Positions 1-5,749 of a stretch of 13,555 nt of DNA are shown piece by piece (the stretch's first letter is position 1; each line of letters starts with the position of its first letter). The stretch is from JBEIFW01 sp040382215 (GTDB taxonomy: Bacteria > Actinomycetota > Acidimicrobiia > Acidimicrobiales > Ilumatobacteraceae). Both the position numbers and the translations under genes were made by a program. The stretch spans positions 1 to 13,555 of the forward strand of contig JBEIFW010000093.1 of the NCBI GenBank assembly GCA_040382215.1, in the 5' to 3' direction. The notes below the pieces were generated by a model that saw only the letters and a program-made list of their open reading frames with translations, had not been told where the DNA came from and did not search any database.

Positions 1-1349
1 GCGACCGGCAGCGGATCAACCGTTGCGGCCGCACGGGGCGGGGGCGCAAGAGCGTCGAGGATCCGGGACACCGGCGGCGACACCGGCGGCGACACCGGCG
101 CAGGAGGAGCCGCCACCGGTTCCGCAACGAGATACCGATGCGGTATCGGCGGCGAGGCATCGACGCCCGCCGTCATCATCGGGGCGGCCACCGGCGAAAC
201 CATGGTGCTCGGGGCCGCAGCGAATTGGTCCGCCCCCAACCACGCCGTCTCCATCGGACCCCGCTTCACCACTTCGCCGTCCGCCGCGACTCCACCCTCG
301 GTGAGCGTTGCGGGGACGGGCGGCGGAGCCGCACCGGGGCCGGGAACGTTGAACCATGCCGGCGCAGCAGCGGAGGGCGCGGCAGCGGAGGGCGCAGCAG
401 CGGAGGGCGCAGCAGCGGAGGGCGCAGCAGCGACGAGCAACGCAAATGCGTCCTCGGACGCCGGGACCGACGCCAGGGTCGTGGCCAGGGCCGCAGGTTC
501 AGCGGTCTCCATCGCCGGGGCCGATGACCATGGGTCGCCGCCGAGCAGGCCGGACAGGTCTCCGCCGTCGGTGGCCCTGGTCGGGGTCGTCGCCGCCATC
601 GCACCGAACCCGACCGGGGTCACCGGATCGGGCTCGACGCCGCCGAATCCCAAGCCGAACGGCGCCGGTGCCTCCGCCGGCGCGGCGGTCGTCCCGCCGG
701 GGCCCCACGGCACCGCGTCGGCGGGAGCAGCGAGCGGCGCACCAGGCGCTGGCGTACCGGCGATCTGCGTGCGGGCGACGACGGCCTTGCAGGTCTCGAC
801 GTCGAGAGCGAGGCACTGGGCGACCTGGGCCAACACCTGGCGCTGGGACTGTTCCATCCCGCCGGCGACGGCGACGGCGATCAGTCGGGCGAGGATCCGC
901 TCGCGCACCGCCGCAGGGAACGACGCCAACGGCTCCAAGAACGCGCCGAATCGATCGGCAGGTGCCATGGTCAAGTCGAGGTCCAACGCCTCGAGGTCGT
1001 AGGCCAACGAGGTGGTCTCCCGCACGGCGAGCACGGCGACCGACCTGGCCGAACCGTCGTTTTGCCGCCCGGCCTGGAGCATTGCGACCACGCCGATCCG
1101 GGTGGCCAGGTGCTCGACGTCGTCCGTGGGTTCGGAACCCCCGATCTCGTCGGTTCCGAACACCCCGCTGCAGACGGAGCAGACGAGCATCTCGGCGACC
1201 ACGGTCTCCTTGCCCACGGTCAGCCCGAGGAAGGTTGGTCGACGGGCAACCTTCTGGCGTTCCATGGTCCGCTCGACCCGGCAGGTCGGGCACACCGCCG
1301 TGGTCTCGGCGACCGTTTGGCGGCGGGTGCGCAATGTCGACGACTTCAC
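1..1349 (-). CDS. Zinc-ribbon / TerB-like helical protein with Ala-Pro-rich repetitive tail (3' end beyond window)
   Basis: The minus frame from 1349 is open to the left edge, giving at least 449 residues with no stop; the C-terminus is missing. Residues 1-70 carry two Cys pairs, C20-P-T-C23 and C57-S-V-C60, separated by a basic, hydrophobic stretch, as in small zinc ribbons. Residues about 78-192 are helical. The segment AGGMEQSQRQVLAQVAQCLA resembles the second half of TerB-like domains, but this is a resemblance by eye. From about residue 195 the chain is Ala/Pro/Gly-rich, probably disordered, with AAAPS and PPVS repeats. No signal peptide or membrane segment is seen, so it is probably cytosolic. 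The GTG at 1349 is chosen because a stop at 1382-1380 lies just upstream and the zinc ribbon begins soon after; the TTG at 1334 is an alternative. No good ribosome binding site is visible. The 84-base gap after ilvD holds an AT-rich patch (1376-1385) that could be a weak -10. Function unknown. Confidence 0.75.
   Translation of the reverse strand, partial: MKSSTLRTRRQTVAETTAVCPTCRVERTMERQKVARRPTFLGLTVGKETVVAEMLVCSVCSGVFGTDEIGGSEPTDDVEHLATRIGVVAMLQAGRQNDGSARSVAVLAVRETTSLAYDLEALDLDLTMAPADRFGAFLEPLASFPAAVRERILARLIAVAVAGGMEQSQRQVLAQVAQCLALDVETCKAVVARTQIAGTPAPGAPLAAPADAVPWGPGGTTAAPAEAPAPFGLGFGGVEPDPVTPVGFGAMAATTPTRATDGGDLSGLLGGDPWSSAPAMETAEPAALATTLASVPASEDAFALLVAAAPSAAAPSAAAPSAAAPSAAAPAWFNVPGPGAAPPPVPATLTEGGVAADGEVVKRGPMETAWLGADQFAAAPSTMVSPVAAPMMTAGVDASPPIPHRYLVAEPVAAPPAPVSPPVSPPVSRILDALAPPPRAAATVDPLPV
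67..102 (-). repeat. 12-bp coding tandem repeat (PPVS tetrapeptide)
   Basis: Three copies of GACACCGGCGGC (plus strand), the last with its final two bases changed, encode Pro-Pro-Val-Ser repeats in the tail of the zinc-ribbon/TerB-like protein. It is a second in-frame repeat of different unit length in the same low-complexity tail. Confidence 0.9.
361..432 (-). repeat. 15-bp coding tandem repeat (AAAPS pentapeptide)
   Basis: About 4.8 copies of a 15-bp unit, GGCGCAGCAGCGGAG on the plus strand, lie head to tail with one substitution in the second copy. On the coding strand each unit gives Ser-Ala-Ala-Ala-Pro. The unit is a multiple of three, so copy-number change would keep the frame. The near-identity of copies at the DNA level suggests recent expansion by slippage. 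Confidence 0.95.
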
Positions 1350-1433
1350 GTCGCAGCTATCGGCACGCGCGAGCGAAAATCAATACGGCCCCCCGATCTT
1401 CAGCCTCTCGGGACCCCCACGCCAGCCGAGCGG

Positions 1434-3119
1434 TCAGGTCGGGTTCGTCACCGCACCGGTCTCGGCTCCCGAGACGAGCCGGGCGTACTTGCCGAGAACC
1501 CCGGTCGGATACCGGTTCGCCAACGGGGTCCATCCCACCCTGCGACGATCCAACTCGGCCTCGTCGACGAGCAGATCGAGCGCCTTGGCCGGGACGTCGA
1601 TGCGGATGCGATCGCCGTCGCGCACGAACGCGATCGGGCCGCCGTCGACCGCCTCGGGAGCGACGTGGCCGATACAGAACCCCCAGGTGCCGCCCGAGAA
1701 CCGGCCGTCGGTGATCAGCGCACAGTCGGCACCCCGACCAGCCCCCTTCAGCGCGCCGGTGATCGCCAGCATCTCGCGCATACCCGGCCCACCCTTGGGC
1801 CCTTCGTAGCGGATGACGAGGACGGTGCCGGGCTGGATCTCCCCCGCCAGGATGGCCGCCATTGCGCCGTCCTCACCGTCGAAGACCCGGGCCGTGCCGT
1901 CGAAGCGAAGTTGGTCGGAGGTGAGTCCGGCCACCTTGACGACGGAGCCTCGGGGCGCGAGCGAGCCGCGAAGCACCACGATCCCGCCCTCGTCGTGGAT
2001 CGGCGAGCTGAGCGGCCGCACCACCACACCGTCGGGCGCCGGCGGGTCGATCGCAGCAAGGTTTTCCGCCATCGTCCGCCCGGTGACCGTCATGCAGTCC
2101 CCGTGGAGTAGCCCGGCGTCGAGCAGGTGCTTGAGCACCACCGGGACGCCGCCGATGCGGTCCAGATCGGTCATGTGGAACTTCCCGCCCGGCTTCATGT
2201 CGGCGATGTGCGGCACCCGCGCCGCGATCCGATTGAAGTCCTCGAGCTCCAGCCGCACGCCGGCTTCGTTCGCGATGGCGAGCAGGTGGAGCACGGCGTT
2301 GGTCGATCCACCGAGCGCGTTGACGACGGCGATCGCGTTCTCGAACGCCTCCCGCGTGAGGATGTCGCGAGGGGTGATGCCGAGCCGCAACAGGTTCACA
2401 ACGGCCTCGCCGGCGCGGAACGCGTCGTCCTCTCGGCGCCGGTCGACCGCAGGAGGCGACGCCGATCCCGGCAGCGACAAGCCGATCGCCTCGCCGATGG
2501 ACGCCATCGTGTTGGCCGTGAACATGCCGCCGCAGGCACCCTCGCCCGGGCATGCCTTGGACTCGATCTGGTGCAGTTCCTCCGGGGTGATCTTCCCGGC
2601 CGCACACGCACCGACGGCTTCGAACACGCTGGTGATGTCGAGCGCAGTGCCGTTGTGGTTCCCGGGGAGGATGGAGCCGTTGTAGACCACGACCGCCGGC
2701 AGGTCGAGGCGGGCCGCCGCCATCATCATCGCCGGGATCGACTTGTCGCATCCCGACGACAGCACCATCCCGTCGAGGCGCTCGGCGTGGATGACGGCCT
2801 CGACGGAGTCGCAGATGATCTCCCGCGACACCAACGAGGCGCGCATGCCCTCGTGCCCCATCGAGATCCCGTCCGACACGGTGATCGTGCCGAACTGCAG
2901 GCCGATTCCGCCTGCCGCCCGGACGCCTTCCTTGGCGCGCTCACAGAGCTTTGCCAGCGTCATGTTGCAGGGCGTGATCTCGTTCCACGACGACGCAATG
3001 CCGATTTGCGGCTTGTCCCAATCGGCGTCGGTGAGCCCGACGGCGCGCAGCATGGCGCGCGACGGGGCCTTCTGCATGCCGTCGGTGACGTCTCCGGAGC
3101 GGATCTTCAGCTGGGCCAT
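1434..3119 (-). CDS. ilvD: Dihydroxy-acid dehydratase
   Basis: Catalyses dehydration of 2,3-dihydroxy-isovalerate and 2,3-dihydroxy-3-methylvalerate to the 2-keto acids, the third step of branched-chain amino acid synthesis; a cytosolic Fe-S enzyme. The 561 residues match full family length. The three cluster-type cysteines are C51 (TPCNMTL), C124 (SGCDKS) and C196 (GEGACGGMFTANT). Likely Mg ligands are D83 (VSDGISMGHEGM), D125 and E449 (PGMREM). K126 is the position carbamylated in homologues and S475 (GRFSGGTWG) is the catalytic-base serine position. The family is known to carry either a [4Fe-4S] or a [2Fe-2S] cluster; sequence by eye does not decide which. The ATG at 3119 gives the standard N-terminus (LKIRSGDVTDGMQKAPSRAM). 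It has no Shine-Dalgarno but sits 6 bases after a TAGCGT box, suggesting a leaderless transcript. No other ilv or leu gene is in the window. Identification is secure. Confidence 0.98.
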   Translation of the reverse strand: MAQLKIRSGDVTDGMQKAPSRAMLRAVGLTDADWDKPQIGIASSWNEITPCNMTLAKLCERAKEGVRAAGGIGLQFGTITVSDGISMGHEGMRASLVSREIICDSVEAVIHAERLDGMVLSSGCDKSIPAMMMAAARLDLPAVVVYNGSILPGNHNGTALDITSVFEAVGACAAGKITPEELHQIESKACPGEGACGGMFTANTMASIGEAIGLSLPGSASPPAVDRRREDDAFRAGEAVVNLLRLGITPRDILTREAFENAIAVVNALGGSTNAVLHLLAIANEAGVRLELEDFNRIAARVPHIADMKPGGKFHMTDLDRIGGVPVVLKHLLDAGLLHGDCMTVTGRTMAENLAAIDPPAPDGVVVRPLSSPIHDEGGIVVLRGSLAPRGSVVKVAGLTSDQLRFDGTARVFDGEDGAMAAILAGEIQPGTVLVIRYEGPKGGPGMREMLAITGALKGAGRGADCALITDGRFSGGTWGFCIGHVAPEAVDGGPIAFVRDGDRIRIDVPAKALDLLVDEAELDRRRVGWTPLANRYPTGVLGKYARLVSGAETGAVTNPT

Positions 3120-3131
3120 GCGGCGACGCTA
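3120..3131 (-). promoter_or_regulatory. Candidate leaderless promoter (-10 box) of ilvD
   Basis: TAGCGT (3131-3126) fits the TAnnnT -10 consensus of actinobacteria and is followed by exactly 6 bases before the ATG at 3119. Transcription would therefore start at or within a base or two of the start codon. No Shine-Dalgarno is present in this gap. A convincing -35 is not visible (TTCGAT at 3155-3150 would have an 18-base spacer). Confidence 0.4.
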
Positions 3132-3177
3132 GCGGCGCCCCGCCGAGGGATCGAAGGCAACCGGTTCCGGCGGCCGC

Positions 3178-3528
3178 TCACCCTTGCTTCTGGCGCGCCT
3201 GGAGGGCCTCGAGGAACCGGGTGGTCGCGTCGTCGCGCGCCACGAACGCGAAGGAGATCTCCCGCCCACCGTCGACAGTCAGCCGACCGGGGAGATCGAG
3301 CGGCTTGAGCAGCACCGCAAAGCCGTCTTCCTCGATCTGGACCAGGAGCGCTGCGAGGTCTCCGGGGTTCAGGTAGGGGTGCCGACGTTCGAAGCGAACC
3401 AGCATGGCCCCGCTGGTCCGAGCGAGCACCGTGGCGGGGATCGTCTCGAGGCGCTTGGTCGACCGATACGTGATCGTGACCGCGAGCGGGATGATCTCAT
3501 TTCCCGCCGAGGTGTTGGCCGGCGGCAT
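3178..3528 (-). CDS. Small protein, possible degenerate PilZ-like domain
   Basis: A 116-residue soluble protein with no signal peptide, membrane segment or cysteine. Not recognised with certainty. An R22-STK-R26 pair imitates the PilZ RxxxR motif, a TSGAMLVRF segment sits where PilZ domains have their DxSxxG turn, NPGDLAALLVQI resembles the following PilZ strand, and FVARDDATTRFLEALQ resembles the closing strand and helix. The Asp of DxSxxG is missing, so c-di-GMP binding by the usual site is doubtful. Its ATG overlaps the TGA of the upstream PilZ gene by one base (TGATG), so translation is probably coupled and the two products may form a pair or regulate each other (inference). Other possibilities are an unrelated small beta-barrel or another c-di-GMP or flagellar accessory protein. 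The coding assignment is well supported by the overlap and codon bias; the family is tentative. Confidence 0.8.
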   Translation of the reverse strand: MPPANTSAGNEIIPLAVTITYRSTKRLETIPATVLARTSGAMLVRFERRHPYLNPGDLAALLVQIEEDGFAVLLKPLDLPGRLTVDGGREISFAFVARDDATTRFLEALQARQKQG

Positions 3529-4178
3529 CAGCCGATCCCCTGCGCCGCAAGCGCGATCTCGACGCGGCGGAGATACAGCGCGAGGCGTTTGCGGTCGGCG
3601 GGCGTCAACTGGGTGAACTGGACCCGGGTCCGTTCACCCGAATGGCCGACGACGGCGCCAACGGCCAGCAACGGCCCGTCGGGCAACTTCATCGACACCG
3701 CGACCGGAGCGCCGATCTCCACGCCGCCAACCACGTGAGCGGCCAGGCCGGTGTTGGAGATGTCGAGCGAATCACCTGCGGCGAGCACGACGCGCCCGTC
3801 GCGCAACGACGCGATCTCCAGGCCCAGTTCGAGATCGAGCCGGAACGCGCCGCGGCGATGCAGTACGTGCAGGTAGCCGGGGTCGACCACGCGCAGTTCG
3901 GTCAGCTCCGGGTCGTAGGACTGCACCGCCGTCTGAGCTTGGAGCCGACCGAACACGTCGATCACGGAGACGAGCAGTGGGTCGTCCGCAGTCAAGGACT
4001 CCGCAAAGGTGCGAGCGCGCACACCGTCGGGCAACAGCACCAACGTTCCGTTGGCGTTCCCGTTCACCCAGAACGGGAACGATCCCATCGGGTTCCCGAT
4101 CGCCACCACCGACACCAGGCTTCCCCGGAGCTCGCGCACCTCGCGCAACTCCTGCACGGCCAAGCCCTGGTTCGTCAT
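3528..4178 (-). CDS. YcgR-like PilZ-domain c-di-GMP receptor
   Basis: A 216-residue cytosolic protein with a YcgR-type layout: an N-terminal beta-rich domain (about 15-105) and a C-terminal PilZ domain (about 107-208). Both PilZ binding motifs are intact: HRRGAFR, with the RxxxR pair at R109 and R113, and DISNTG, with D139, S141 and G144. The domain closes with VQFTQLTPADRKRLALYLRR, the usual final strand and helix. PilZ proteins of this type bind c-di-GMP and act by binding a partner; YcgR slows the flagellar motor in enterobacteria, but no flagellar gene is visible here, so the target is unknown. The start is set by GGGGGGAG ending 6 bases before the ATG. It lies 19 bases after the EAL gene and overlaps the 116-residue gene downstream by one base, giving a compact c-di-GMP operon. 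Domain assignment is strong; a motility role is inference. Confidence 0.9.
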   Translation of the reverse strand: MTNQGLAVQELREVRELRGSLVSVVAIGNPMGSFPFWVNGNANGTLVLLPDGVRARTFAESLTADDPLLVSVIDVFGRLQAQTAVQSYDPELTELRVVDPGYLHVLHRRGAFRLDLELGLEIASLRDGRVVLAAGDSLDISNTGLAAHVVGGVEIGAPVAVSMKLPDGPLLAVGAVVGHSGERTRVQFTQLTPADRKRLALYLRRVEIALAAQGIG

Positions 4179-4184
4179 GACACG

Positions 4185-4192
4185 CTCCCCCC
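4185..4192 (-). promoter_or_regulatory. Ribosome binding site of the PilZ gene
   Basis: GGGGGGAG on the minus strand, 6 bases before the ATG at 4178, in the 19-base gap after the EAL gene stop. It supports this start and translation from a shared message. Confidence 0.75.
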
Positions 4193-4197
4193 GGCGC

Positions 4198-5682
4198 TCA
4201 GCACGGCACCGAATCGTTGACAGCCAAGGCCGCCGCAGTTGATTCGTCGAGCGGCCGGCCGAGCAGGAAGCCTTGAACCAGGTCGCACCCGAGGTCGGTC
4301 AGAGCGGCCATCTGCGCCTCGTCTTCGACGCCTTCGGCGACGATGTCGTAGCCGAGTGCGTGCCCCAGAGCGATGATCGCCTGGGTGATGGTGCGGCCGT
4401 GGGCGTCGTCGACGAGGGTGCGCGTGAACTCGCGGTCGATCTTGAGTGCATCGAGCGGGAAGCGCCGAAGGTACGCGAGCGAGGAGTACCCGGTGCCGAA
4501 GTCGTCGATCGACAACCGGGCGCCGAGGTCGCGCAGCGCCTCGAGGCGCACGAGGGCACGATCGGGATCGGCGATGAGGACGGACTCCGTCATCTCCAGC
4601 GTCAGCAGGCCGCGCTCGAGGTGATGCTCGTGCAGGCAGCGGGCGACGAGCCCGGTGAGCCCCGGGGTGGCGAGTTGCCGGCCCGAAACGTTCACCGAGA
4701 TCCGAACGGGTGCGCCGGCCCGACGAAGGTTCCACCCGGCGACCGTCGAAACGGCTCGGTCCAGTACCCAGGCCCCGAGCGGAACGATCAGCCCGGTGTC
4801 TTCGGCGATCGGCACGAACTCCGCCGGGGAGATCGGTGGTCCGTCCGGCGGCGTCCAGCGAAGCAACGCCTCGAACCCCGACAGGGACCGGTCCTGCAGG
4901 CGGAAGATCGGCTGGTAAGCGAGGGCCAGCTCGTTGCGATCGAGCGCGTGGCGCAGCTTGCTCTCGAGCCGGACCCGGTTGGTGAGGCGATCCCGCAGGA
5001 CCCGGTCGTAGGGGCGGTGCTGGTTGCCGCCGGACTCCTTGGCCCGCTGCATCGCCAACTCGGCGTCCCGCACGAGGGCAACGGCGGCATCCGACGCATC
5101 CTTGGTCCAGGCCGAGCCCACGCTCGCCGCAAGATGGATCTCGTCGGGCCCGAGGGCGAACGGTCGGCGAATCGCCGCCACGGCCCGGTTCCCGATCCGA
5201 TCGATCTCCTCGGGTCCGCTCACCGACGGCAGCAGCACGGCGAACTCGTCGGCCCGCACCCGGGCGACCACGTCCCCGGCACGCACCACACCCTGGAGCC
5301 GCTCTGCGATCTCCCCGAGCAGGCGATCCCCGACGGCGAGGCCGAGGCTGTCGTTGAGCAGTCGAAACCGGTCGACATCGAGGTACAGCGCGCCGGCGGA
5401 TTCGCCCGGCCGCAGCGCTGAGATGGCCGCCGTGGTCGCTTCCAGCAGCCCGGCACGGTCGATCAGTCCAGTGACCTCGTCGCACTGTGTGGATCGGGCG
5501 GCACCGTCGACGGTGAGGCGATCGTCGATGCGCCGGAGAAAGGCACGCCACCCCGCCAGGTCCGGGACGGCTCCCGTCCGGAGCCCCAGCGAGCCCAACT
5601 GCTCGACGAGCCACGGCTGCTCGACGAGCGAAGTGCCGCGTTCGACGCTGCGCATGTCGGAACTCCGGTTGTCGTCGTCCAT
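4198..5682 (-). CDS. Degenerate GGDEF / intact EAL protein, probable c-di-GMP phosphodiesterase
   Basis: A soluble 494-residue protein: N-terminal region without recognised domain (1-68), GGDEF domain (about 69-225) and EAL domain (about 235-485). The GGDEF signature reads RADEF (143-147), with both glycines replaced, so cyclase activity is unlikely. An inhibitory-site-like RxxD (RAGD, 134-137) stands at the usual 5-residue distance upstream. The EAL domain keeps every catalytic marker I can check: E271 in EALLRW, N331 (VNVSG), E363 (EMTES), D393-D394 (DDFGTGYSS), K414, E450 (AEGVED) and Q470 (QGF). It should hydrolyse c-di-GMP to pGpG. The family precedent (for example CC3396 of Caulobacter) is that a degenerate GGDEF can bind GTP and tune an attached EAL. 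ATG 5682 is preferred over TTG 5685 because GGGG lies 7 bases upstream of it. It has no transmembrane segment or classical sensor domain. It is followed after 15-19 bases by the PilZ gene and preceded at 67 bases by the surface-protein gene. Confidence 0.93.
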   Translation of the reverse strand: MDDDNRSSDMRSVERGTSLVEQPWLVEQLGSLGLRTGAVPDLAGWRAFLRRIDDRLTVDGAARSTQCDEVTGLIDRAGLLEATTAAISALRPGESAGALYLDVDRFRLLNDSLGLAVGDRLLGEIAERLQGVVRAGDVVARVRADEFAVLLPSVSGPEEIDRIGNRAVAAIRRPFALGPDEIHLAASVGSAWTKDASDAAVALVRDAELAMQRAKESGGNQHRPYDRVLRDRLTNRVRLESKLRHALDRNELALAYQPIFRLQDRSLSGFEALLRWTPPDGPPISPAEFVPIAEDTGLIVPLGAWVLDRAVSTVAGWNLRRAGAPVRISVNVSGRQLATPGLTGLVARCLHEHHLERGLLTLEMTESVLIADPDRALVRLEALRDLGARLSIDDFGTGYSSLAYLRRFPLDALKIDREFTRTLVDDAHGRTITQAIIALGHALGYDIVAEGVEDEAQMAALTDLGCDLVQGFLLGRPLDESTAAALAVNDSVPC

Positions 5683-5704
5683 CAAGTCGCCCCGGATCGG
5701 ATCG

Positions 5705-5747
5705 GTTCCCCAACGATCGGTCGGCGGCGGGACAGGTTGAGGGGAAC
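5705..5747 (-). repeat. Inverted repeat between surface-protein and EAL genes
   Basis: GTTCCCC (5747-5741) and GGGGAAC (5711-5705) on the minus strand are perfect 7-base complements separated by 29 bases. They fill most of the gap between the surface-protein stop (5750) and the EAL start (5682). It could be an RNA stem on a shared message or an operator. There is no U-run, so it is not a standard terminator. No TAnnnT promoter box is visible in the gap. Confidence 0.45.
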
Positions 5748-5749
5748 GT

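Noticed and set aside
361..432. Possible CRISPR array or non-coding satellite
   Set aside because: Units are contiguous with no spacers, the unit is 15 bases, and the copies are in frame with the surrounding coding sequence.
1380..1434. Possible terminator after ilvD
   Set aside because: Only CTCGG/CCGAG with a 14-base loop could be paired and no U-run follows; too weak to call.
202..1714. Plus-strand open frames at 202-1002 and 356-1714 and a minus-strand frame at 499-1293
   Set aside because: They lie over the open minus frame carrying the zinc ribbon and TerB-like region. Their translations are Arg/Pro/Ser low-complexity sequence and the apparent repeats are only the other-frame reading of the 15-bp repeat.
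5140..5283. Active diguanylate cyclase
   Set aside because: The signature is RADEF, lacking both glycines of GGDEF, so synthesis of c-di-GMP is unlikely; the protein is called a phosphodiesterase instead.
4175..5713. A minus-strand open frame of 512 codons over the EAL gene
   Set aside because: It is the neighbouring frame of the GGDEF-EAL gene, has no recognisable domain and is very Arg-rich; the 494-residue frame holds all catalytic motifs.
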